A stretch of 64,000 nt of DNA from Thelephora terrestris (taxonomy: Eukaryota; Basidiomycota; Agaricomycetes; Thelephorales; Thelephoraceae), in the NCBI GenBank assembly GCA_015956445.1, contig WIUZ02000013.1, forward strand, positions 1,136,046 to 1,200,045, in the 5' to 3' direction. Below are positions 32,106 through 43,575 of the stretch, piece after piece. The first letter of the stretch is position 1. Every line of letters starts with the position of its first letter. Below the pieces are notes generated by a model that made no database searches, was not told the origin of the DNA, and saw nothing but the letters and a program-made list of their open reading frames with translations. A program made the position numbers and the translations under genes.

Positions 32106-35100
32106 TCAAGCATCCGTAATGCATCCCCGACTAGCGTCCGACACCATCTTGACGTACTTGTACAACGTACCCTGGTTGACCTTCAGCGGATGAGGTTTCC
32201 ACCCCTTGCGTCTCTTCTCCAGTTCTTCCTCGGAGACGCGGAGTTCGATGATGTTCTTGACTGCGTCGACGTGGATGATATCACCGTCCTTTACGAGGGC
32301 TATGGGTCCACCGACCTGGGCCTCGGGCGTGATGTGACCGATGCAGAACCCGTGAGATCTGAGCGTACATGCGCCACGCCAAGAGAGAGAGAAAAAGGGT
32401 GCGATCTAAGTTAGCGTCGTGCTTACTGAACGAGAGAGATAAAGATCCAAGTGAAGATTGGGGCCCTCAAGCTAACGGAAAAGGCTTTATGACGAAAGAG
32501 AATGAGGGCCTCGAAAGAAGGGGTGAAGGGCAGACCAGGATTGGGGGAAATTCTCCCAAACCACAAGGATATCCCTGCCCCACCCCCCTCGCCCGAAGGA
32601 ATTCTTTTTTTTCCTTCCACGGACGCAGAAGAGGAATAGGGCCATTTCCAAAATCAAGGGTGTAAATGAAGGTACAGGGGGGGGAGGGAAGTCGCAGAAT
32701 AGAAACCCATTACGCGCACACTCCAGACCCTCGCTCGAGTGAGAGCCCCTGTACGAGGCGGACTAAGCGTTAACTCCCTTTCGTTTCGTCCTGTGGGCCA
32801 CGATCGTTTCCCGTCAAGGCAAACGAATCGGTAAACAAGCAACATGTGCAAATGCGGTATGGGAGGGGATGATAAAGGCCATGGAGCGGGGGGGAAAAAG
32901 GACCACGAAAGAACCCCGAGAAAAGTCCGAACGACCCACTTACCCTCCGCTGAACCTTCCGTCCGTGAGACAAGCGACGTCGAGGGAAAGTCCGGCACCG
33001 ATGATCAAGCTCGTCGGCTTCAACATCTCAGGCATACCTAAACAGCGAACGACCGACGATTGTGTGATCGGCGCGGACCGAGGACGAAAACGGGAGAGAG
33101 TCAGCAAAGACCGGTCGGGAGCAAAGAGAGCGCACAGGTATACGAGAGAAAGGCGGGTCAAGACGAAACGGAGGATCGGAACTCCAAAAAGGGTAAATGC
33201 CAAAGGCGGTCTGGCGAGGGTGCTTATCACAGGGGAGATAGATAGCGGTGCCACGACGAAACCAGCCCGGAAAGGCAGAGATTTGTCGGGCGGGTCATGC
33301 GGATTGGCCGACGAGGCCGTGCGTGGAGGCAGAGAGGCTCAGGGGAATGCAGGGAGGGATTAACGCGCGGGAGATCCGACGCCGAGTGGCAAAGACCCAC
33401 CCCAGGCGAAGTGGCGATTCAACCTCGTCACCTGCTATCCATGTGATATCCTCCTTCTGTCATCGTCATCCTCCATGACGGGTCGGCTCTAAGCCAACGG
33501 ACAAGTAAATGACCAAAAAAGATAAAGACCAGAAGAAGGCCACATGGACCATCATAAAGGCAAACTTTGATAAAATTAACAGCCTGCCTCGGGCCGCCCC
33601 GCCGTCACAAGATCTGAGATCTCTGTCCATATTGGCGGTAACGGCACTCGATGGATCCCCTCATTCTCGTCATTTTGGGTTTGGCATCGCTGCCATAAGA
33701 AAGACACTAAAACCAATATGGTCTCCAAAAGAACAAACGACTCGACACTCTCCGTTCAACGGAGCCTAGACCCGCACCCACCCTTCCTTCCACCAGAATG
33801 GGAAAAAACAGGTCGGTGAAGCTGCGGACGGAGGGCCCGGCGGAAAGAGGAGGATCGCCTCGAAACGGAAATGAACGGACAAGCGCGTGGAACCAGGAAC
33901 AGGTGTGGAGCGGAGAGACACGTTTGTATCGTGCGCTCCCAGGAACCAAGAGGGCAAGAAATGGAAAGGAAACCATAAGATATTGGACTCACCGGGACCA
34001 CCTTTCGGACCGAGATACCTGAGTACCACGACAGTCTTCTCGCCCTTCTTCATCTCGCCTTTCTCTACGGCTTCAACAAAGGCGTCTTCAGTGTCGAACG
34101 TCCTCGCCTTCCCAGTGAATTCTAGTCCCTCTTTCCCAGTAATTTTAGCGACGGCGCCGCCAGGAGCAAGGTTGCCCTTCAGGATCCTATGAACGGCGAA
34201 TCAGGGAAACGAACGTTAATCAGATAACCAAATAACAAAGAGAATATAGTAGGAAAGGAAGGCCACCAAGGTCTGGCGAATGGGGAAAGGTCGGACAGCG
34301 CCACCCTACAACCAGGAAGAAGCACGGGGGGAATCAATCCCACGGGTGAATGACCTTCCGTACTCAAAAGCCCGATAGAACTGAATAACAAAAGATGTGC
34401 GCCCCGTGCCATAGACAGAGCTTCCAATCATCGGAGATCGGAGAATGTACGGACTTACCTCAGATGCCCTGTCGACTTAATCGGTTGCTCAAGGGGTCTG
34501 ATAACGTCCTGACTTGTCATCGAGAGCTCTCCATGCTGGTGTACCCATCGTTCCAGGTTCTCGCCCAACGTCTTCCCGGTGACGGTGAGAGTGTTTCCGT
34601 CAATCAGCTTGTTCTTGAGCAGATAATGTAACACCACTTCACAGCAGGTCAGCGGAACGGATCAAGGAAGAAACATTTGAACGATCAGAAGGGGAGGAAC
34701 GGTTATGATGCAAAATGAATACGGAAAGGTCGAGGAACCAAACTTCGAAAAAGGCACATAGTTTCCAGCAGAAAGGAACGAGGTCCGTCCGAAAAGGGAA
34801 GCCAAAAGGGAAGAGGGAAACGACGGACCAGGGATACCGCCAATCTTGTACACGTCCTCCATAACGTACTTCCCACTCGGTTTAAGATCCGCGATAAATG
34901 GAACGCGGTCCGATACCGATTGGAAATCGTCGATTGTGAGGTCAATGCCGACGGAATGCGCGATGGCGATTAGATGCAGCACAGCATTTGTGGAACCTCC
35001 AAGGATCATCGTCAAAACCTGAAAGAACAATCACGCAGTCAAACAAAAACTTCAGGATACTTCACAATGGGAGTGGGAATACGGACCATTGCGTTCTCAA

Positions 35101-36378
35101 AGGCAGTTCTTGTCATGATATCCCGAGGGAGAATGTTTTTCTCCACGAGGTTTCTCAATGCCGGTCCCACAGAATCGCACTCATCCCATTTTTCCTTGTA
35201 CTCTGCGGGGAAGGAGGAATCGCCGGGGAGGGTCATTCCCAGAGCCTCCGCTGCACTCGCCATAGTATTCGCCGTGTACATCTGGGAAATCAATGTGAGT
35301 AGGGTTAAAACTCGGAGTAACCACGTGCGCGTACTCCTCCGCAGGCACCAGGACCCGGGCAGGCGTGACGAACGGTGTTGTAACGTTCTCTTTCAGCCGT
35401 TTCTGTGCGACCGTCCTGGAGGTATTTACCGTACGACTGGAACGCTGAAACGACATCAAGTTGCGGTGCACCCTCACAAGATCCGGGCTTGATGGTGCCA
35501 CCGTAGACCATGAGACCTGGTCTGTTCAGTCGGCCAACTGCAAAAGAGAAATCAACCGTCGCCTAAATAGCATTAGACTCGACAGCCTACGAGCAATCAA
35601 CACGCCTGGCATGTTCTTATCGCAGCCAGGAATAACGGCCAGCCCATCAAGCCAGTGACCACCGGCAGCAGTTTCGACCTGATCTGCGATGAGATCCCGG
35701 GACTGGAGGGAATACGACATTCCACTCGTGCCCATACTGATGCCATCACTGACGCCGACGGTGCCAAACTGATACCCAATCATGCCAGCGTCCGTGATAG
35801 ACTTTTTTACACGTTGCCCGAGCGCAAGCAGATGACGATTACATCTGCATCCATCAAACGCGCGTCAGAGGAGACGAGAGGATGGGTTGGAGTGGGAAGC
35901 AGGGACGTACGGGTTACCTTCGTACCTGTTTGATCCTCATGAGAACAAAGAACGGATGGAACTAGAGGAGGAGCGGACGGACCAGACGCTTGCAACACCA
36001 ATCATTGCCTTTTTGAAGTCGTCATCAGAATTGACGCCTTCGGTGGCGTACAGCATGGCCTACATGATGGTGAGAGTCGATAAACGAGGCAAAAAAAAGT
36101 TGGCCTCGTGTTTGGGCGTTCAGCGTTCAACTCCGATCCTTTCCCCCGAAAGAGAAAGACAATAGGAGGGAAACACGAGACTTGGGAGACCGTACCTGAC
36201 TCGCGCCTTGTGTCTTCGGCTGGGTAATGGTTCTGCTGTACCGATTCATGACCGGTTTTTGGGAGCCAGCGGAAGCAGCATCGCCGTTGACGTTTCTGAC
36301 GGGGGTAGAAGAGGAGAGAGACCTCCTCGACGAGAAGGCGAGCCTTGAGCCAAGACGATGTTTCGGAGTTGAGAGCAT
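32106..36378 (-). CDS. ILV3: Dihydroxyacid dehydratase, mitochondrial
   Basis: Catalyses the Fe-S-dependent dehydration of 2,3-dihydroxy-3-methylbutanoate/pentanoate in valine, isoleucine and leucine synthesis. ATG 36378 opens a basic, Ser-rich leader ([20 protein letters not shown]) as for a mitochondrial protein. IlvD motifs follow in order: [121 protein letters not shown], ending SRGCITDA. The three cluster cysteines (PCN, GCDKN, GACGG) and the GRFSGGSHG serine are present. A 15-nt exon (35911-35925) encodes YEGNP. Introns of 955, 585, about 270 and about 200 nt are unusual here. Confidence 0.95.
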
Positions 36379-37911
36379 GGTCTCTCGAACAGTCACGCCT
36401 GTTCCGTGTGGACGAGGAGAAGGGGTCAAACGCGGTGACTCGTATTGGCTTTTGAAACCGCGATTAGACGCCCGGGCCGCTTCCTAAAATGGAAGGAGAG
36501 TGGGAAAAAGTGGGAATTGAGCAGGAGGAGGCGACGACTGGCGGAGGACAAGAGTGCACGGCGTCGCACACGCACTTCGTTCGCTCTCACATGTTCCAAG
36601 GGATGGGTGAAGGAGTTCGGAGGCTCCGAGGGACTGGCTCAATCAAACTAACCACCACGCTCCTCGGCAACGTTTTTAGGGTGAAAAGATTAGGTTCTTC
36701 TCGTGAGATTGATTGTGTTTCCTGGCCGAGGCGTGATGTTCAGTTCTTGGTAGAGTTTTAAGGAGAGCGACTCACATTTGGCGGGGTGGATGGGTAGGGA
36801 TGGTTACCCATAACGTAAATTAACCGTTCCCTCTCCTTGGAGGTGGGGCAAGGTCGATAACGTAACGAGATAAGGGCGAGGTACCAATTCTACGGCCCGA
36901 GCGAGACTTTCTGGGTTAATTGTAAAGAAGCGTTGATGATTGTCGATCGTCTTTTCATCTCACTCACGATGCTGCAAGCCCACACCTGGTCAAGGCGCGC
37001 TCCAAGAACACGCGTCACCAGCTTTTTCTTTCTTCCCGCTCGAACCTCACATCCCACTCCTTGTGAATCATTTCCTTTTTATGTTATCCCTACAACCCGC
37101 CTTGCGCCCTTTCCTGGGACTGTTCCGGAGGAATCATGCCCTTTTTACTTCCTCCCTTGAGTTTCACGTACGAAAATCAAATCAAAGGTGGGAAGGGAAA
37201 CGGTAACTGGGACTAAGGTCGATGACAAATTCAGATATCCGTGTCTCATTGGACCGACCCGGGAACCATGTTCTGCTGCCGACGGCCGTTTTGTTCAGGC
37301 CACGATCCGCGAATCTACCTGTCCTGCCTCGCGTTCCGTTTAGGACTCGTACTGTCTGCATCGTGGCGAGAGTCAAAAACCCGGATGGTAAGAACCTCGT
37401 GCCACGAGGAGAGCCTGCAGGGGGGGACAGGGACTCGGAGTTTGGTTCCTTCCCCCCCCTCCCTTCCCCTCAGATCAACCCGTGAAACCTTTTCCTCCCG
37501 TTTCCGTTATCCCCTGTTCGCAATCTAAGATTGTTTCCTCTTGAATCCGCCGTCCCATCCTCTCTCAGTGCGGATGGTATCCTTATTTCATCGCTCCTCT
37601 TCAGTACCGGGCGTTTTTCTTCTCGACTGATCCGCCTCCCCTCCTCCGCCCCCGACTCTTCCTCCCTTCCCCCTTCCCTTCTCACCTCGCCGTTCAAACG
37701 AGGCAGTCGAGCTCCTCCCCGAACATCCCCCCATCCCATCCTTTTCGCGAAACATCTTATCGGTACATATCACCCCCCCTCGATTTCTTCCCTTAATCAA
37801 TAACACGACCCACAAATCAGGCACAAAACGGCAAACCATCATTTTACACGAGCCAGACGCAAAGCGTTTTACCGCCCCCCACCCCCTCCCGGTCGCAGGC
37901 GGTTTTGAGTG
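36379..37911. promoter_or_regulatory. Divergent promoter region of ILV3 and the Zn2Cys6 gene
   Basis: A 1.5 kb head-to-head spacer, C/T-rich toward the right. No convincing gene seen. Confidence 0.5.
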
Positions 37912-39828
37912 ATGGACGATCAAGGCGCAGGCGGCTCATCGAGGGATAAAGGTACTAATCCTGAAGGACGTCACATTCGTGAAAGCTCCCTACCGGCGAC
38001 CCTAAGACAACATCTCTATAACGGCCCAAAATACACCAGCTCCCCAAGTATCGCACCTCTTATGGTCCCAAATTGGCCCAATCAGCCCACTAGGTCACGC
38101 TCGCAGGACCACGGCCGGTCTTTACCCTCTCCATCGCACCTTCTACGGCAGACCGAATCAGCTTTCGACCCCGACCCCATTATCTTATCGCGATCTCTGG
38201 GACGCCAAACGACGTCGCTGACCCCCCAACCCCCACAGCCGCCGCTACGCCGAACCGGACCTTCACCGGGGATCCAGGATGTGTTCATGGAAGACGTCGG
38301 GGTGTTACCTCAGCCAGAGGTGCCAGTTAGACCTCCTCACGATCCGTTTGCGGAGTTGAGCCATTCTCCAGGGTTTGCACATGAGCAGAGGAGGGGGAGG
38401 ACTGAAGTTCGGGGAACTCATACCTCGCGCGGGCAACGTACGCAGGTTCAAGCCCAGGATCACTTAATGGATCTCGAACAAGGACGGGCTGGGAGGCCTC
38501 TGCGAGATCCGCAACGCCAAGTGGAACCATTCCCTTCTCAGTTGATCCGGGGTACGTGTCAGATTTTTTTCCTCTTGTTTTCAGCCCCCATGGTTTCGGT
38601 TGTCCGGTGCATAGCGTTTATCGCGTCGGGTCCTGGGATTTTTCTTGATCCCGTTATCACTGATCCCGTCCTTTTCCTTATTTCAATTGAAGAGCGGATT
38701 ACTGATCGACGACGTTGTCCATGGCCTGTTCTATTTTACAGACAGACGACCACCAACCACGTACCCTACGAACCCATTCGAGGAACCGCTGAGGCTCCAA
38801 CTCCCACCGTCCCATTCGCAGCGACAGCAAGTCCATCATCAGCCACAACCTCGACAGCCGGCTAGATTTTCGCAGCTTCTGAGCGGGCCAGGGTGTCACG
38901 GAGGCGCAGGGACTTCCTCAGGTTCACGGTCAGCGTCCACTAGTCAAAGCCAGACGAACCCGGGCTCCGCTGGCGAGTTGTATTCCGAAGGTGAACCGGA
39001 GATCAAATCAATGAATCAAGAGAGTTCAATGGCGGAACATTCGGCGATCGAAACACAAGGGACCGTTCCGGAACGGAAGAAAGCGCAGAGATCACCCTCG
39101 ATAAAGAGGGAGCCTGGAACGCCGACGGAGGAGGGTGGGAGCACGACAACGAGCACTGGCGCGACGACCTCAGCGAGAAGGAAGGCGTCAACGAAGGTCA
39201 CGGTCGCTTGTGATTTCTGTCGCGGTGAGTGGCCTTGGTCTCTACCTGGCGTTCGTGTTCGAGGATCTGATCGGGCCGCCGATTGGAATTTTCGCTCTAT
39301 GCGAAATTGAATCGGTCTTATTTTCCTTGTTGCGGTGGCCGTCTCGTTTTATCAGGACGTAAACTGCGGTGCAACGGAGAGAGACCGTGTTCCAATTGCT
39401 CAGGTCGTGGGACAGAATGCACATACCAGCCTGGGGGACCTCGGCGACGTGGACCCGGTAAAGCGCCGAAGAAGACAAGGGCAGCGTCGCGCCAGCGCCA
39501 GCATCCACAGCAACAACAACAGGCCCAACAACATCCTCCTGATCACAGTCGGATGTCGATAGGCGCGGGCTCACCTGTTTCTTCCGGACCATCGCCCATT
39601 ACGATGGCGCCGACCAGTGGGCTCTTCGGGGGAGGGAGTCCGCTCACACCAGGAGGGAGGGTAACCACCGGTCCTCGGTTCCCCTCCCAATCACCTGGAG
39701 CCTCAACGTCCGAAATGGAGACCGGGTCGCAAGCGGGAAGCAGAAGACGGTTGTCGGGATCGAGCGTGGACGAACCGGAACGGAAGAGGTCTCGTATCCG
39801 AGAGTTTGAAGACGAGGAGAGACACTGA
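37912..39828 (+). CDS. Zn2Cys6 protein with C-terminal half cluster region
   Basis: Exons 37912-38551, 38742-39224 and 39356-39828 join to 531 residues. The first 340 residues are disordered, rich in Pro, Ser, Arg and Gln, with FMEDVGVLPQPEVP. A Zn2Cys6 binuclear cluster follows, CDFCRGRKLRCNGERPCSN then CSGRGTECTYQP, with all six cysteines. Gln and Gly-rich tails and a basic ERKRSRIRE end the protein. The middle-homology region common in such regulators is not seen. An intron splits the cluster right after CDFCR in phase 1, exactly as in both clusters of the next gene, so the genes are paralogous. Probable nuclear DNA-binding protein. Confidence 0.85.
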
Positions 39829-40171
39829 CCCTTTTTTTATTTCTTCAACTATTTTGCTTTTCTTCCTAAAGCCGTGTTGTATTTCTTTTGCTTCGTTTTT
39901 CATTACTCTGGCTGCTTATAAGTCCTGGTCGAGTACTGTATTTTCGTCCTATTATCCACAGAATTAATTCGAGTTCGAAAAAAAAAACATCCGGATCGCA
40001 TGAAATAAAGCCAAGGACGAAAAGTGAACGCCCTCCCGTCTCCGGTCACTCGAATCCAAACGGGCGTTCCCCCGCTCACTCGCTTCCGGCTCTCCTTCCT
40101 CCCTTCTCCTCCTCCTCTCTCCTCCGTCCCTCTCCTTTTCTTTCTTCCTCCCTCCCTCCCCCACGAACCCA

Positions 40172-43100
40172 ATGGACTCTCCCGAGCAGAGGCCGAGGTC
40201 GCACATCGACGACGACTACAAGGTCTCACTCCCTCCCGTTGGCCCAGCGGGCTTGGCCCCTCCCCAGTCTTCCCTCAGTGACACCGGGGCTCGGAGGAAC
40301 AGCGTTTACTCAAATATCCCCGGGTACACTCTTATGGTCGCCGGTCAGCGCAGTGGCAAGACCTCCTTCCTCCGTCTCCTCTTAGACACCAGCAATATCG
40401 CTCCGACCGTCTCCAAGGAACAGCTCACCCCCCTCGCAAAGTTCATTCAGGGCTCAAACGGTCACACCACCCACATCCGACATGTTTCTGTAGATGTCAT
40501 CCTCGACTCTCCCGACTCCGGCGCGCCCCAGGCCGTGTCCCTCACCCTCATTGATACTCCCTCTCTCGACTTTTCCGACGAAGTTTCGTCAGAAAGGGTC
40601 ATCACGGACATCATTGACCACGTTGATTCTAGGTTCGCTGATACCTCCGAAGACGTGAGTCTCCTCCCTTCAATCCCCCCCCTCTTCCGTTTGTTGTATC
40701 CATCATGTGATCCCGACCCTTCATCCTTTCCCCTTTGGCGTTTTGGGTTATAGGCAACGAACGGGAATCACCACGTTCACCTGTAAGTCTCCCGTCTTCA
40801 TCTTAGACGCGTATTTCCGCTCTCGCTGTATGCAGTCCGGGCTTATCGACCACTCTTACCGCACACAGATGTATATACTTCCTGGACCCGGATCAGGTCG
40901 TCCCTCCGCAGCAGCTTTCGCCTCAGCACATCGCTCCACCTAGGGCCAGATCCCATAGCATGTCACAAGCTGGCCAGCCCATTATTCTGGACCCTCCGGT
41001 GACGACACATCCCGAAATGCTTCGCCCCACGCTGCCCGAGGCGGACATTAGAGCAATACGGCGTCTTTCCGCAAGAGTCAACGTGTTGCCGATCATCGCC
41101 AGAGCCGACATACTCACAAATGAACGGCTGGCCGCTGTGAAGATGGCGATCCGACGTGACTTGGCAGAGGCCGGAATTGGTTTCGGAATCTTTGACCTCG
41201 ACTTTTCCTTGCAGTTATCCAAGAACGAACAACAGAATGTGGGTGCTGGTCCGAGCGAAGCGCACCCGCCCAAGATCAATGGTGGTAGCGAAACTGGTGG
41301 TGGATCCGCTGCGACCTCTCCACAGACGCCTTCCACTCCCTCATTAAGGCTTCCTTACGCCCTTGTTTCGGCAGATATTTATTCACATAGCGAAGGTTTA
41401 GTTCGCGCCCCGCCAACTCGCGACGACCTCATTCTCCTTTACATGCCAGCTCTCACGCAGACTCCTATGTTTTCCAACGCCAAGCTCACCAAGGGCAAAT
41501 TCACGAGGTCCTTCCGGTGGGGGACACTTGACATTTTAGACCAAAACCACTGTGACTTTAGACATTTGAGGACCGCCGTCTTCCACCACATGAAGGTATG
41601 TTTCGGACAATCTCACAACATACGGCTACGAGTTAAAAAATCCTCAATCAGACGTTGCAAAAGTATACAAAAGAGTATTTGTATGAGAAGTACAAGCTGG
41701 AAGCCCCTTCGCTTGGGCACCCCATTCAACGGCACCAAAATGCCCGCCCCCACCACATGCCATTACCCCGTAATCACCGACCGCTCATGGCGATCGACGT
41801 CGCCCCTCATTCGAACGGACCCGTACGTCATCCGGCCCTTGTTTTGCCACCTCCGTCCCTACCGCACAACGGAGAGATGATGAACACCCCCATGCCTATC
41901 CGACCCAACTCGACAAAGATGGCAGGGTCAACCGGAAGTAAGTTGTCCATCCGCGGTCTTGTCGTTTCCAGACTATCTCACATCAATGGCGGTCTAGAAT
42001 CGCAACGGACTAGGTCGAAGAAGATCACTGTGGCGTGCAATTTCTGCAGGTGTAAGTCACACCCGCTTGATCGTGATTTCGGATTTTTTTTCTTTTTCGG
42101 TCACGGAACAAGCAATTGCACATCGCTGTTTGTGCTGACATCAGAGTTTTCTGATTTTTCTCAGCGCGGAAATTGAAATGTGATGGGGGAAAGCCCGCTT
42201 GTGGCCAGTGTTTCAAGCGGTCGAATAACTGCGACTACATCCCCCATTCGAAACGCCGTGGATCTGGCCGGACCCGGAAGCTACCTGAAGATGAGAGCGG
42301 AAGCGAGCTAGATAGTGGGGATGAGGGTGGGGGAATGGACGTCGATGGGGGTTCCGTCTCTCGCTCACCGGAAGTGTCGACAATTTCCGTTAATCGGGTC
42401 AACGGCAATCTCGAACCAACGGGAGGCACGGCGAGTTACCTCCCCGAGATCCGCCGTGTGGCTGGACCTCCGCACCACGATCCACAACAACCACTCCGGC
42501 TATCTCCTGTCGTCCATGGTTCGTCGATGTTGCCGAACGATAACGGCAGCCTTCCAGGAGCTGGCATTAGCCCATCGCACCACTATCGACCCTATCCTGG
42601 CTCAAACCACTCTGGGAATCAAGACCTGCCACCAATCACGACGTTACCTGTCAATGGGTCAATGAGATCAGAAGATTCAGTCCTTCCGCCCATTATCTCC
42701 CTCTCGGATCAACATCAGTCTCGTTCCCCGAATCAGCAGCCATTGTCTCATCCAGCCTCCGGAACTCCTACGGGACAACTTCCAGACGGTCAACAACTCA
42801 GCAGACCGAGAAAGCGGGCGTCGACGACGGGTTCCGGAAGGGGCAGCCGGTCTCATTATGCTTCTAAAATCGTTGCCTGTAATTTCTGCCGAGGTAAGTT
42901 TTGACCGCTCTTCTGGTGTGGCCCTCCGTGATCGATCTGATCCGGGGGTGACACATCTCCGTTTGGAATTTGGACCCTGACTGATGTGATCACTTGGTTT
43001 CCCTCTTTTTGACGCTCGGAACGGAAACAGCTCGCAAGACGCGGTGCGATGGTGAACACCCAGCGTGTGGTGCTTGTTCTCGAAGATCATTGGCGTGCAG

Positions 43101-43575
43101 CTACGTCAACGACCCGTCGACGGGAATGGGACCTGGACCTTCGAGTACCGGAAAGAGAAAGAGCGTTGGGGATTCTCCAGAACAACGTCCCATGATGGAT
43201 CATCATCTAGACCGTGAGCATGAACGGGACGATAGGTCTGGGCCTCCGGCTCTGCCAGCGCTGTCTCTATCTCTTCCGTCCTCGGTGATGCCCACGCCCA
43301 CATCAGGTGGACATTCTGGGGGAACTTCGGTGAAGAGCTTGTCCCCGCCTGGTGGATCACACTTTGGGCTTCATGGACACGGCAACACGTATCCTCCACC
43401 GCCTCCCCCACCTCTAAAGACGCCACCGCAACCGTTGGGGATCTCTGGTGAGCGGGCAAACAAGAGTGGAGGTGCCAGTGACGGTGGTCACAGTGATGGC
43501 TCGGATAGTATGAAGAGAGGAGCAGGACCGTTGGATGGGATGGGGCCTGCGAAAAAGATGAGGTACGGGGAGTGA
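40172..43575 (+). CDS. Septin-type GTPase fused to two Zn2Cys6 clusters
   Basis: Six exons (40172-40654, 40754-40782, 40869-41595, 41652-42051, 42165-42893, 43031-43575) join in frame to 970 residues. Residues about 50-440 are septin-like: P-loop GQRSGKTS (58-65), switch LIDTPSLD (canonical DTPG altered to DTPS), HVHLCIYFLDP, RLSARVNVLPIIARAD in place of the AKAD motif, and the septin element FRWGTLDILDQNHCDFRHLR. The last septin helix, TLQKYTKEYLYEKYKLE, is in the same exon as a 90-residue linker and the start of zinc cluster A (CNFCRSRKLKCDGGKPACGQ, then CFKRSNNCDY; residues 542-570). Cluster B (CNFCRARKTRCDGEHPACGA, then CSRRSLACSY) is near 785-812. Both clusters are complete. I know no described protein with this architecture. 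Confidence 0.82.

Noticed and set aside
32869-33363. 164-codon basic plus-strand frame
   Set aside because: Lies antisense to ILV3 introns in purine-rich DNA; composition explains the open frame and the Arg/Lys/Glu content.
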